Source: Lepiota brunneoincarnata (Eukaryota > Basidiomycota > Agaricomycetes > Agaricales > Agaricaceae). From it: 64,000 bases of DNA. Below are positions 43,483 through 56,568 of this stretch, piece by piece (within the stretch, counting starts at the first letter, position 1; every line of letters starts with the position of its first letter). The notes beneath the pieces were generated by a model. The model saw nothing but the letters and a program-made list of their open reading frames with translations. It had not been told where the DNA came from and did not search any database. The stretch lies in assembly GCA_023014365.1 (NCBI GenBank), contig JAEBUN010000009.1, positions 1,364,001 to 1,428,000 of the forward strand. Direction: 5' to 3'. The translations under genes were made by a program, and so were the position numbers.

Positions 43483-45069
43483 ATGGAGACACTCACACCA
43501 CCTCGCCTACAAGCGGTTGTCGACAGCCTGCAGTATGTACAAGCACAACGTGTGAGTGATATGGTATTGCTTGGCACCACCTAGTTTTGTGCTGATCGAG
43601 TACTACTGGTTACTAGTATATGGATAGTATGTCCGTCGTCTTGCTTCGTTTGGCAGCTTGAACTCAGTCATTATATTTGCCTAGTGTCCGCATTCTCGAT
43701 CCTCGTAAGCAGTCACCAGCCCAACCGGGAGTTCATAAAGATTAAGAAAAGCATTCAGATTTTTGACCATCTGTTGACTTTCAACATGGAAGTAACCTTC
43801 ATGTGGCGAGCAAAATGGAAGGTCTTGGAGTTTTTCGTTCTTGTGAATCGCTATCTGCCTTATTTCGATCTCACCCTATCTGCCTTTTGTGAGTTCGCCT
43901 TATTTCGGCTTCAAGTAACACTCACGCATATCACTTGCAGATAACCATGCAATGCTGAATAGTAATCAATGTCACCAACTACTCAAGGCCCATACATGTA
44001 ATACTGTTTCCTCCACCCCCCCCTCTCAATTTATTATTTCAGCTGATTCGATATCACAGTCGTCTACATGTTTGGAACCTGCCTATCTGAATGTACGTTT
44101 ACTTCCGACTTACAAATCCAGACAGAGACTACGTTCCTTCAGATATCTTGGTTCTTCGAATCTGGGCCATATGGAACGTAAATAAAAAGGTGTTGGCAGG
44201 ACTGTCGATCATATACCTGGCAGGCTTTGTTATCTCCGTCATAGTGGGGATACATACACTACAGGTGAAGGAAGGTAAGTATGACTTCCCTGGAGCCTGA
44301 ACTGTTACACCCCTAATCGAGACAACACTAGTTTTCGAAATAAGTCCGATTACGGGGTGCTTGAACCTCTTCCCGGATGCGCAATTCTACGTCATCTTTG
44401 CAGCATTTATTGTCATCGATACTAGTAAGTGGCAACTTCCTGTAGATGGACCCATCGCTCACCCCCTCCAGTCATGCTTATCCTGATCGTTATCCCTTTC
44501 ATAAGAAGAAGTGCGTGTATCGGGATAGCGTCGTGTTTTTTTTTTAGTCACTTACCGATTGGCTCCTGATCAGAAAACATAACACATCATTTCATATTCC
44601 AACGAACTAAATCGCGCATGAGGGTTCTCTACACTGAAGGTACGACACACTTATATCACAGACCCTTTCTGATTACCTGAACAACCCACCCTGTGCAGGT
44701 GTACTGGTCTACGCAGCTTTTCTTGGTAAGTTATGCTGGCTTATAGAGGCCTCATTCACCTACCAATCAATCAATAGCTTTCGACATCGTGAACATGTTC
44801 CTACAATTCTACACCGTAAGTCCGAACCATTGCCCGAGAGCACGACCCTCTGACCATAAGCTTAGAAAAGCGATCCTATAATATTCTTCAAGTAGGTTAC
44901 CCAGGGCGTTAACTATTCTAAACATCTCACGACAACTTCCAGTCCAACCCGGATTGTGCGAGCTGTACTAGCCAGCAGAATGATATTGCATATTCGGGAA
45001 GCATATACAAAGGAAGACGGACATCTACCCAGTATGATCAACTCTTCTTCCTCGTCGACCCTCGGTTGA
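43483..45069 (+). CDS. DUF6533 domain multi-pass membrane protein
   Basis: A basidiomycete-type integral membrane protein with the N-terminal DUF6533 motif: LSAFSILIFDHLLTFNMEV, then [23 protein letters not shown]. Later membrane segments: FVVYMFGTCLSEYILVLRIWAIW, VLAGLSIIYLAGFVISVIVG, FYVIFAAFIVIDT, IMLILIVIPF, VLVYAAFLAFDIVNMFLQF; the C-tail reads LASRMILHIREAY and ends in a Ser run. At least ten exons, including a 20-nt micro-exon (43685-43704); early exon limits 43483-43549, 43759-43888, 43941-43997, 44060-44092, 44143-44274. Stop at 45067-45069. The layout suggests a seven-helix protein with an extracellular N-terminus; function unknown, often expanded in mushrooms. No frameshift found. 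Confidence 0.82.
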
Positions 45070-45860
45070 AAGCATGCGAATTGGGAGTGTACATTTCGGC
45101 AGCTTGGTGCATCATGATGGACGCTGGTTTCCGCAGGCTCGGAACGTTCATCTCAGTATGAAATGAGTAGAACAATATGTAACCCCGTTGTGCTTGTATT
45201 CATTGTATTAGCCGTGGGCCACGATTGAATGTATAACTAGCTTGTATATTTATTTGACGCTGTCTGTCGTAACCACGCTGTGGGCTGTTGTAGTTTAAGA
45301 GAAATTTCAATGCTCCACGTTGCAAATACAACAGACAAAGTACGTCTCATTTCTCCGATGGCGGCAGTACTTATATGAGGCTAATACAACAATCCTAAGG
45401 GTCGGTAAGTGCCTCCGTCGTGGCGCTTTGTCAGGATTCCGGGTGCTGCTATTTTGGGCAAGGAACAGAATTCTGCTGCGTGCGCAATCCCGGATACCAA
45501 GTAGCACACTTGTACCCAGATACCTTAGCTCCCAAGGACGAGGATGTCTCCGCTGCAGTAAGGCCACCCACATAACCTGTAAAACTACCTACCCACTCTC
45601 TCTTTCTAAAGTTTCCCTACAGTCCCTCCATTAGAAGCATATGTTTTGGGCCCATACGGCATCACGCATGATGGAACGATCCTAAATCAACCCCGCATAC
45701 ATCCAATGAAGATTGAACACATGAGAATTACAACTCATGTTACCCACATCAGAAATTGATGTAATGGAACACACAGAATGATATTCGTTATTATTTCTGT
45801 TGCATACTTCTTGTTAACAACCAATAATAATACTGCACATTTGTTAGCTCCTCTCTTTTT
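45070..45860. other. intergenic, convergent 3' ends
   Basis: About 0.8 kb between the DUF6533 gene (+) and P450-1 (-). No supported feature. Confidence 0.3.
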
Positions 45861-48535
45861 CTACAAGTTTATTTCATCTTCAGTTGCCTCCTTCATCCTC
45901 ACCCAGAGCCCCCCTTTAATATACAGTGTCAAGTGGGTCCTGAGCCGAATCTTGTCTTTACCCTGGGGACCCGTACATCCAGCCCACTCTGGGTTTGGCA
46001 ATGCATCCCGTGGACGGGAGCTTTCCTCGAAAGTGAAAGACGAAAATCGTTGGAGGAGTCGGACCAGGAAGAATGAGGCCTCGTGATAAGCAAACTATTT
46101 GTGCCAGCACATTACAATCTATCAGATCTGAGGAAAATCTGGAGGCACCTGTTGACCAAGACAAATCCTCGGCCCAGCATTGAAGGGACAGAAAATGAAA
46201 GGGTTAGGAACGAGGTATTTGTGCAGTCCTTTCGTCCAGGAACCTGTCAGGGTCAAATTCCAATGCTGTTACCCGTGTTATCAGTGACCGGCGGACATAG
46301 TTTTATGTGTGTCACACACTCACCATCTGGTCCCCATAGGTCTGTTCGCCTATGCATTAAAAATACAGAGTATACCATCCTAATGCGCAAAACGTAAAGG
46401 TTTGGTAGGGAAAAAGGGGGGGCAAGTGGTACTGACATCGAACCGGCCGGTACGTATATAGGGCTATCTGAACCGGTTGCAGGACTGATAATGACAGGCT
46501 TCGTTGCCGAGCTATGTATGATCGTGAGGACCGACCCAGGGGACTAGCGACTGCCTTACCGAGAGTTAAATGGTCTGCACAAGATCGTTTTCAACATCAG
46601 CTTTCTTTGAACAACCAATGAACCAGTGCTTACACAACAGCATAGAGACGCAACACCTCTGCGGAAAAAATGATGTCGGTTCCGCCATGTCCAGTCAGTC
46701 GGACGAGACCTACCATTAAGGAATGCTCTGAGGAACTTCATCTCCTTGATATCATCTATAGTCGGAGCACGCTTGGACCCGACCTTGGCCAGAATCTCCT
46801 CCCTCAAGCGGCGACCCATGTCCGGGTGCTCCGTTATCATGTAGAGGGAGAAAGACAACAAGGATGCAGTCTAGATGAGTCAGGATCGGTCTCTAGTACT
46901 CGTCCTCAGGCAGAAGATGATGGATGACCCACAGTATCACGAGCAGCAATCAAGAGATTAACAAGCTGAATAAGACCATATTTCGTCCTGTTAGCTTCGC
47001 AGTCGCAGATCAAGTCAAGAGAAATGAGAGCAGACCTCATCTCCAATAAGCTCTTTATCTGCGGGGGGTATTAGCAAGCAGAGTATTAGAAAACAAGTCC
47101 AACGACTGACCTGAAGTCTTGTCCACCAAATAATCCAACAAAGTCTCTGAAGCGTCCTCCGATCCACCCTTTGTTCCTTTCTCACTGAAACCTTTCTCGA
47201 TAAAAGGCTCGACAAACTTATCGACCACCTTACGGAGGGGTGCAACCACATCACCCCACATTTCCCTCAATGGCCAAAAAATACCAACTTGAGCTCTACG
47301 GGAAATGATATCCTGTGCTGTCACAAAGGCATTGAGAAACTCATTTGAAGGGTGGCTCGTGAATGAAGGAGGGTTTGGTTTCGCCATTGAGGAAGGATAC
47401 GATGGGTAAGGTAAGCCTGCTGATAGCGAACGTACATCGTTCTTGAATAGGAATTCCGTGGCGGAATCGAGCGTGAAACGGGCAACGAGATCCTATCATA
47501 AGAAATAGCAAACTTTTTCCTGAGCACTGCTATGGGAAACTTGCCTGAAAATCGATAGGATATCCTTCCGCAAGTCGATCTTTTGCCTGCTTGAGGGCAT
47601 CTTCTGTGTGACGATCAAAGGTGTCGAAATCGGAGATACGGTCACGACTAAAAGTGATACAAATTAATATTGAACTGATCAGAACATCAGACTCACTTCC
47701 ACATCTCCCCTAACAGTTGCCGAGACCATTTTAGCATTGATTTGGGTAAGAAAAGGCCAACAACATACCGTCTGAGTTAAACACCCCTGTTCCCAAGAGC
47801 GATCCAAGCTGTCCGAATGTAACAGGACCTGTGAAAAATGGTCTATCAGGTAGGATTCTCAAATTCAGTTTACGATGTCATGGACCTTTTTCAAATGCTT
47901 CGAACTCCGTGGCCAGGATCGACTTCAATCATACATCGGTCATTGAATGCATCAGCTCTCGTAGCCATGATCCCTCACCTTGACGTGCTCTGGCTCGGTT
48001 GTAAAGTGCTAATGAATAATATAAAACTTCCAAACATTCAATTCGATACTGTTGCTCACACGTTCGTCCAGTCCAATGCTGAATCTGTATATGGGTCCGT
48101 ACTTTTTGCACCACCTCCCAAAGGTCTCGCCTTAACCATAAGCTTTATTTGCAACGGATGTCAAGTACAAAAATATTTGTCCAACTTACCTGGGTAGCCA
48201 TGCTCCGGTTCTCGGACAAGGGACCTGGCGACTTCAGTATGCTTTTCCTTAAGATGAGGTGCAAGAACCGCTCCATACGCTCGAGCCGACTGGGCATTCC
48301 GGTATTCATCAAGCCAAGGCTTGGAGACCATGTAGCCCAGCCGCACGGCAACGCTGGAAACAACCAGAATCCATTTTGGCAGGGTGAGAGCGAGGGAGTT
48401 GCAGCCAAGTAGGAGGGTCGCGTAGACTAGTGCACAAGGGAAGAAAAGGCGGATTGAGGCACGGGCGGTAAAGTCAATGCCTGGAGAGATGAACATTGTT
48501 GCTGATGAGTGGGGAGGTCTGAGGTAATGAGACAT
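45861..48535 (-). CDS. cytochrome P450 (CYP63-like), copy 1
   Basis: Membrane-anchored haem monooxygenase, served by NADPH-P450 reductase at the ER. N-terminal anchor at about residues 25-60 ([30 protein letters not shown]); then the exon for the [19 protein letters not shown] segment, the I-helix [11 protein letters not shown], the K-helix [10 protein letters not shown] (E-x-x-R) and the haem loop [12 protein letters not shown] with the Cys ligand, followed by [13 protein letters not shown] and a tail [21 protein letters not shown]. At least ten introns, most at the same places as in copy 2. An extra base at 46227 (absent in copy 2) shifts the frame directly before the haem loop. Family members oxidise alkanes, fatty acids and aromatics; substrate unknown. 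Confidence 0.9.
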
Positions 48536-49867
48536 GGTGGCACTGATTATATACCTAGAAAAGCACGCCAGCCCCTAAGATCTGAGATTGAGCCTACGTA
48601 TGAGTTTGAGCTTGAAGGTCTCTCACGTGTAGGGGGGCGCCCATTACCGAGTTAATAAGCTCCTCCACGTTCAAATCTAATCCCCACCAGGTTCCGAGGA
48701 TGCCCGACCCCCATCTGCCGAATACTTGGGATGGCCACGTCCCCATATGCCGGCCATTTCCTTCTGAATTCCAGAACGTAATCCGTCGCTCTTGGAGATA
48801 CTGCTGCGAATATGTCATGCCTATCCCTGGAGCGCCGTGTACACTGAGAAACCATAACGGGGAACCGGTCCTTGTCTGAGTTGAAAGGGCTGATCCCCTA
48901 GTGATGTGGGGGTGACTTTACAGCCGCATTCTTTTGCAGTTACCTTACAGGTGTGAGAGACAACCCTGCAAATAAGTACACAAGACAAACTGGTGGGTTT
49001 CCATAGCAAGTAAATCCTCCCAGTTCCCAGTTCGAGCGGCGGAGGACCCAAGCCCCAACGCGCCCAAACACTCAATGTCGACTGGGGACTATTCGAGGCC
49101 CTATCAGTTGATAAACATCACAGAGTCAGGGTGCTATGAGATGATTTACCTGAGTGACGCCGACCGGCCGCCGTCGGTTCCGGCTACAGTTGGTTGCCGA
49201 GAACAGAGCGGTTTACATGCTTCCTCTTTACTGTATACAGACAACTCCCTAGGACTGGCATATAAGTTGGCCATGCTGACAACTGTCCATTCAAATGATT
49301 TATTTTATATAGGGTTACCCGAACAAGCATCACCTAAAAATATATGACACTTCCATTGATTTGGAGTTCTGTGCCTTCACATTGCAGGATATTCCGTTTC
49401 ATTCGGTATCATGGTCCCATGGAAACAAACGGCACTTTGGGCCACCGAATGGAGAGCCAGCTTGAACAAGCGCTGAGCCTGAACTTTTGAGCCAAACGGG
49501 AGAATTGTACTGACTAAATATTGCGTTCACTCGTCCGACTTGACTTCCGGCCTGATAACGACCAGCACGATTGACGTCCTAATATGTCGTAATGTCCACT
49601 CAAGCGAACCCATAGCTCCTCCCACATTGCAATGGGCTTAGGACTCGATGTTGAAATTCCACCGCCGAACCGAGGAAATCCATTGCCTGGCACGTACGAT
49701 GAGAGTGAATCCACAAGAATCCGCAGAGACTCGTATCAGAATCTAGACGGTTCTAAGGACAGAATATTTGCTCCTGTTATCTAATCGTGTAGTCCTGCTA
49801 GCAAACTGAACTAACATTCAACAGACACGCTTCAAGCTGCTATGCATCTGCGAGCTCCTCCCATCTC
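48536..49867. other. intergenic between the two P450 genes
   Basis: About 1.3 kb. No supported gene. It holds the promoter of P450-1; no clear TATA seen near its start. Confidence 0.3.
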
Positions 49868-52551
49868 CTACACCTTGGTCTCGTCTTCATCAGTTGCCTC
49901 CTTCATATTCACCCAAAGCCCTCCCTTGATATACATCGTCAAGTGGGTCCTGAGCCTGATCTTATCTTTGCCTTGAGGACCCACACACTCCGCCCATTCT
50001 GGGTTTGGTGCTGAATCCGGTGGACGGGCGCTTTCCTCGAAACTGAAGGATGAAAACTGCTGGAGGAGCCGGATCAAGAAAAACGAGGCCTCGTGATAGG
50101 CAAACTGGTTTGAGGCGACGTGTTAACCTCTGTTAGCAATATGGAGAGAATGTGGAGGTACCTGTTGACCAAGACAAATCCTTGGCCCAGCGTTGAAGGG
50201 ACAGAAAATGAAAGGGTTGGGAACGAGGTATTTGTGCAGCCTTTCATCCAGGAACCTGTCTGGGTCGAATTCCAGCGCTATTTCGACATTTCCGTTAACA
50301 GCCATATGGGAATGTTGTATGAGTCCAGATACTTACCATCTGGCCCCCACAAATCAGTTCGCCTGTGCATCAAAAGCACTGAGAACATTATCCTAGGGTC
50401 AGACATAAAGTTAGATAAAAAGATAATGAAAACAAGCGGTACTGACACTGAGCCAGCCGGTAAGTATATGAGACTATCTGAGCCGGTTGCGGGTCTCAGA
50501 ATGACGGGCTTTGCTGTCCAACTACATGTGATCAGTATGGCACATCTGGAGAGCCAAGGACTAGCTCACCGAGTGTTAATAGGTCTATGTGAAATTCAAA
50601 TCAGGCCTCCCTTTGAAAGTGAACGGACTAATACTTACACGACAGCATACAGACGTAAAACCTCTGTAGAAAAAATATATTAGTTTCTTCATGTCGAGTC
50701 AGTCAGATGAGACTTACCGTTGAGGAATGCCCTGAGGAACTTCATCTCCTTGATATCATCAATATCTGGAGTACCTTTATCCCAACCTGGGTGAGGATCT
50801 CCTCCCTCAAGCGGCGACAGATGTCCGAGTGCTCGGCCAGCATGTAGACAGAGAAAGACAGGAGGGATGCAGTCTGGATGGTTGGCATTAGTCTCTGTTA
50901 CTCGCACCCTGGAAGTGGGCGACCTACGGTATCGCGCCCAGGCAATAAGGAGATTGACGAGCTAAGTAGTCATCAGGGTCCGTTCCATCAGCTTTGCGTT
51001 GGTGCATGAAGAGGGCAATGAGAACCAACCTCGTCATCCAATGACCTCCCTATCTACAGACGACATTAGCAACAGAGTCTTAGAGACTAACCCCGACAAC
51101 TTACCCGTAAGTCTTGTTAACCAAATAATCCAACAAAGTCCCTGAAGGGTCTTCCGATTCATGCCTTGTTCCTTTCTCACTGAAATCTTTCTCGACGAAA
51201 GGTCTCACATGGCTATCAATCGCCTCACGGAGAGGTGCAACCAGCATTTCCCCTCATTTCCCTTAAAGGCCAGAAGATACCGACCTGCGTTCTGCGAGCG
51301 GTGTTGTCCTGGGCCGCTACAAAGGCTCTGACAAACTCATTGGAAGGGTGGGTTGTGAACGAAGTAGGGTTTGGCTTTGCCGTTGAGGAAGGATACGATG
51401 GATAAGGCAAGCCTGCAGAGAGTGACTTTACAGTCGTTCTTGAAAAGAAATTCGGTGGCAGAGTCGAGAGTGGAAACGGGCGACGAGATCCTATCATAGC
51501 CAGCTTGTTCTCCCCAATGCCTACTTTAAAGATGATTATGAAGAACTTGCCTGAAAATCAATAGGGTACCCTTCTGCGGAACGTTTCTTTGCTTGTTTGA
51601 GGGCGTCCTCTGCGTGTCGATCAAAGATATCGAAATCCGTGATACGGTCACGACTAAAGAAGGGACGAGTCATGGAACGGTGAAATCTAACAGCAATTGT
51701 GAACTAAAAACTACTATTGAGCCTTTTGGAATACGGTACTCACTTCCACATCTCCCCTGGCACGGATTGAAACCACATTAGTACTAGAACGAGTCGGAAA
51801 CGCCCCCGTAACATACCGTCCGAGTTAAACACCCCTGTTCCCAAGAGTGACCTGAGTTGTTCGAAGAGAATGGGTCCTACGGATAACGTTCTGTCAGACA
51901 GTGCTAAGTAGTAGCTCGATTGATTATATCGTAGACCTTTTTCAAATGCGTCAAACTCTGTGGAAAGAATCGCCTGCGTACATATATCAGTTGTTAAATG
52001 CATTGGTATTTGCAGCCATAATCATTTGCCTTGACGTGCTCCGGCTCGGTTGTAAGATACTGAGGAAAAGGTTGTCAGCAGTTCAATTTTTTGTTGATTG
52101 TCATATTACTGACGCGCTCGTCCAAACCGATGCTGAATCTGTATATCGGTCCATACTTTTGACACCATCTCCCAAAGGTTTCGACTTGAACGATTCCATT
52201 TGTGATGGGCCCCTAACAATAAACTGATTAATGCAACACACCTGGGTAGCCGTGTTCCTGCTCTCGGACAAGAGACCTGATGACCTCGGTTTGCTTTTCC
52301 CTGATATGGGGCGCAAGAACCGCTCCATGAGCTCGAGCCGTCTGAGCATTCCGATACCCATCGAACCAGGGCTTAAAGATCATGTACCCTAGCCGCAAGG
52401 CAATGCTGGATGTAATCAAGATCCATTTGTGCAAGGTGGCAGCGAAGAAGTTGCAACCAAGCAGAAGAGCTGCGTAAATGAATGCGCAAGGGAGGAAAAG
52501 GCGGATTGAGCAGCGAGTGATAAACTCGAGGCCTGGTGAGATCATCGTCAT
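49868..52551 (-). CDS. cytochrome P450 (CYP63-like), copy 2
   Basis: Tandem duplicate of the preceding P450 with the same exon layout. Anchor ([30 protein letters not shown]), [19 protein letters not shown], the E-x-x-R helix [10 protein letters not shown], the PERF-type region [14 protein letters not shown], and the haem loop [12 protein letters not shown], then [17 protein letters not shown]. Exon 1 ends at 52242. The ATG of copy 1 corresponds to TTG here, so translation must begin about eight codons further in, at 52551. One intron has a GC donor (AAG|gcaaat after EPEHV) where copy 1 has GT. An extra base at about 50940 breaks LLIAGRDT in the I-helix. It may be functional if that base is an error. 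Confidence 0.9.
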
Positions 52552-54356
52552 TGATGTTGGATTAGGCAGATAATGAGGCAATGTGGCCAAGATTATATAT
52601 CCCGGCCGATCTCCAAGATATAGGGTAAAATATAGACCTGGAGTCGTCTGACGTGGAGGATCCCTCAGTAAGCTTCTCCAGTTCCACACACTGCCTTTGC
52701 CACTTTCCAAAGTTCGTGGAGTGCCTAACCTCGTCCGCCGGCTATCTGAAGGCAACACCCTCGGATTTGCAAGCCCCGCGCGCTTGGAGCGTGCCGTGTC
52801 TATGCATGGAAGTTCTATATAGTCCGGAGCCACAATGGGGTGCTTGCTCCATCCGAGTGCATTGAAATAGCCGACCCAGAAATGATGCATCAATTGTTCT
52901 TGCATGCAGTCAGCGTGTGCAAGACCAACTCGAGTGAATCCGTGCACGTTCCATTTTCGATGTTCCAAGCTCCAGAGTGGTTAAGATTTATTGCGCTCGA
53001 GGACCAGGGGAATACCTTGAACCATTCGAGGCCCAGCGATTGCGAGACAGAAAATCGGACACGTTCTTGCAATCGTCGATTGCTGTTTGCGACGTCGTTT
53101 GTTCTCACGCGGGTAATTCTTGCACTCTATGATACTCATCGACATCCAAGGCCTGGTATACACCTCAGGCAGGTGATCAGCTGTCTCCCACTTAAATTAT
53201 ATTCATTGCTGACGTGTCTTGTCTCACGTCTTTTACACTGGAAGCCCAAACGATCGAAACCGTACAAGAATAACCAAAACTAGATATGGCTTTGTAAACC
53301 CCTGAAGATCGTGCAACCAATGTGTGCTCAACTAGTACCGCCATTTATGTACACCGAGTCATCCAAATTATAGTTGGTGGTATGCGGGAGCGCCGCTTCC
53401 GCATTTGTGATTAGCCATCCCAATGGTAAGCTATATCGATAGCTATTTAATTTTTTAATACATCGTCCCACCTGAAGTCCCTTGGAGCCTCCAGAAAACG
53501 GCTGGATATCTTGCAAAAAAAAAAAAAAACAGGGACAAAAGGGAGAAACTCGAAGCACAACTTGCACAGAAGATGCTAATTTGGTAGGTGAGCAAAGGAT
53601 GGTGTAGATGGCTGGAAGATGCGTCGGATCCCGAGAAGGGGTTAGCAAGACTCGATGAAAAGCAGCGGAGCATCGTCAGGAGATTGCGGGAAGTGGGGTC
53701 GCAATCCCTGGCTCCAACCCCGACTACAACCTATTTTTGGCATTCCTCTCGTATCCCATATCTTCTCACATATGACGGAGGGTGTACGGACTAATAAAAA
53801 TACAATGCTTCTAGGTGGCTTGGGGTTCCGTGCCTCCGATTGGTGGAACAAGTCCATTCTGTTCGGGATTGTAGCAACCAACAGCCCCTTGGAGCCACCA
53901 AAGGGAGAATTGGCTTACTACGGTCTGTCGTCTTAACGATGGATCTGTAGTTGTTGACATTGGGATACACTCTAAACCTGTATGCGTGCTCTGAGCGATA
54001 TACTGACACACAGCCAGTTACACCGCCCGTGGTATCTACACCCGGCGCTCATTGGGATACTGTATGTTTGGCTCGTGTTTGGAATTTCCTACTGTTCTCC
54101 ATACCGTCTACAACTCTGACATCAATACTCATGGCGGGAGCCAACTGGGGTCCTATGAATTTTAATGTGCATTTTGTATCCTTGTTTACTGATATATGCG
54201 TATAATTCTGTAGTAGTCCTGCCTGCTCTAGGACCCTGTTGTATACAATACGATGTGGGTGATATTGGGGAGTGCGTTCTATATTTGTCACAAATATTAG
54301 AACCAAACACGGCGCTCTCCCGCTCCGAATTTCAGTTGCAAGTTCCGAACTTGTCA
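52552..54356. other. intergenic
   Basis: About 1.8 kb with only short frames lacking family similarity. Contains an A run at about 53518-53530. No RNA gene or repeat recognised. Confidence 0.3.
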
Positions 54357-55331
54357 ATGTCTTTCCTTGTTCGACGCCTAACGCGTCTACCTTCATCGCA
54401 CACACGCATACCCAAGCGCAATAACACAACTAGCACCTCTGCCAACGCCTACTCCCCAAATCCAACCAACGTCCCACCTATTTTCACCCAAAAACCGCCC
54501 ATATGGGTACGCTTCGCGTGGCCAATCATCATCGCCAATGCTCTCCTCATGTACGTCCCAAAACTCCTTCTCATATGGGGAATTGGGTGTACTGACTGAT
54601 GTTTATAACAAGGGGCTCTGCAATGGATATCACATGGAGTCACTGGGCAACACTGGTTAAGGACCTAGAAGGTATAGCAGAGAAGAACAACCAAGTAACA
54701 AACCCCACGGCAGGGCAGACGTTACCAACCAATGCACCAGACACAACCGCGCAGAACAAAAAAGAGCAAGATACGTATCACTGGGAACATCGACCCACAT
54801 GGCAACGTGCCGCGTTTTGTGGGATCTATGCTATGGGATGGGCAGTTTCGACTGCGTATTTGCTCAAGTATAGGCAGACGTTTGTGACTAGTCTGCGCTT
54901 CTTTCGAGGGCCCCAAGGAGATTCCTCCTACACCAGCTACTGCTACTTCCAGGGCGACTACGAAGACAACGGTATCCGAGTCCATAGAATCACAACCTCT
55001 TCGCTTGCTTCATATTAGTACCGCATCCAACCCAAGAGGCCGCACACTCTCTCTGAACGAATTGAATATTCGAGACGGGCGGAACGAAACGGAGATGGTG
55101 ATTCGCATGAAAGACGCATCGGAGTCGCAGCAGTTGTCCAGCAACAAGGCCAGGAGGGGGAAGCGGGCTTACTGGTATTTGTCGTTAACGGACGCGGTTG
55201 TTGATGGTGGGCGGTATGGCGTTGAAGGTGCGCGGGAACGGCTATTGACTGCGTGGAGCGGGACGGGGGTTGTCGAGAGGATGCAGAGGGTAGGTGGAGG
55301 GTGGAGAAGTGGACCTGTGATGCGATCTTGA
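54357..55331 (+). CDS. predicted mitochondrial two-TM protein (TMEM223-like, weak)
   Basis: Exons 54357-54550 and 54613-55331; 303 residues when one extra C in the run 54911-54914 is discounted. Residues 1-35 are rich in Arg and Ser/Thr without acidic residues (MSFLVRRLTRLPSSHTR), a typical mitochondrial presequence. TM1 is VRFAWPIIIANALLM, TM2 is AAFCGIYAMGWAVSTAYLL followed by KYRQTFVTSLRFFRG. The matrix- or intermembrane-side C-terminal part has RGRTLSLNELNI, EMVIRMKD, a strand pair RAYWYLSLTDAVVDG and GARERLLTAWSG. The arrangement recalls TMEM223-type inner-membrane proteins, but the family assignment is an inference from topology. Confidence 0.65.
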
Positions 55332-55472
55332 GTGCTGTTTAAGTATTCTGGTCAGGGTTATTCTTATAGTCGTCTTTCTTGCTAAGGGTGTGCAGCGGAT
55401 ACAATTTAGATTTGATAAAAACCAATACAATTACACTGGTATATACATCGTGAATAGTGTCCATAGAGTTTG

Positions 55473-56047
55473 TTAGGAGGATGTACGTGTGGGTGGCGGG
55501 TACGCTATTGAGAACAGGCGCTCAACAGTCGGCGTAGGCTTCAGCGTCACAGTAACAGTCGGGCACGGGGTGGTGGGACTCGCGTAGGCATGTGGCCAAC
55601 GAATGAACGGTAGTGAGAACGGTGGTTCTCGCCATGATATGGACCCATTATCTTCAGGTGGTCGCTGCGCTCTGTATCAAGTTAACACGCATAAATTGGG
55701 ATGCGGAAGCGCGAGCGATACACACATCAAGGTGCTTGGCCGATAGAGTCAAGGTGATACTTTCCACGAGCGAGGTCCATAGCAACACGATCAGCAGCGC
55801 CAGGAGAAATGCGGAGAAGAACCGATGTAAAGTGCGTCGTCGGATTTCTCTGCTCTCAAGGGTAGGATGCGGGAGCGGTGACGGTGGTACGTTTGGGGAT
55901 AATAGTATTGGTGTGGGGGTGAGAGGATGAGCTCGGCTGGTAGGGCGGTAGTGTGGGATCTATGTCGTAGCGCGGCGATACGACCGGGGTGGGACTTTTG
56001 AGTGGTGAATGTTCGGTTGTGGTCGAATCCTCATCGAGGATGATCAT
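55473..56047 (-). CDS. single-pass membrane protein, paralogue 1
   Basis: Exons 56047-55724 and 55671-55473; 173 residues after dropping one extra base at 55858-55859. The N-terminal 60 residues are Pro/Ser/Thr-rich and disordered (MIILDEDSTTTEHSPLK), followed by the basic-then-hydrophobic block REIRRRTLHRFFSAFLLALLI and then VLLWTSLVESI. The C-terminal side is Pro-rich (WREPPFSLPFIRWP) with TVTVTLKPTPTVE. The RR-x-L-x-RFF stretch before the membrane helix and the helix pattern are shared with the next gene, so the two are paralogues. Type II topology is likely by the positive-inside rule. Unknown function. Confidence 0.5.
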
Positions 56048-56568
56048 AATTGCTGCTGCCCCCGGTGTTGACTGGGGGAGGGGAGAGCAAAGCCCCCCCG
56101 AGCGCGGTGGGATTATAACGAGTCAGCGAATGCCGAAGATGTATATCACCCATATGGTCGGCCCTTGCGCAGCCGCAGTTGGGTGCTGTATGTCCGTATC
56201 CCATGATATGTTTGTCATCGTCATCAGATAGGTTCGATCACCATGACGGCACATAATACATTGGGCAATAGGAACTACACGGAAATCGCAGTCGCACAGG
56301 GCTGGACTTCACGAAAGAGAAGTAAAAATACAACTTTACAGCTCCAGGGTTCCGGATGTAAAGATGACATACGGTCCGCGTATCGTGGGTACGTCAAGCG
56401 AGCAGTATTAAAAAGTAGCGGTGGAGTATTATTCCACACAATGCATGTCGGCTGAATTGAAAAATCGAAAGTTGGGATCCGGAGGACAAGGTGGATGGGG
56501 GTAAAACTGTGGGGTATCGCCTAACCGAACGCGTGGGCGAAGAAATGGGTTACGGATCGAAACCTCGG

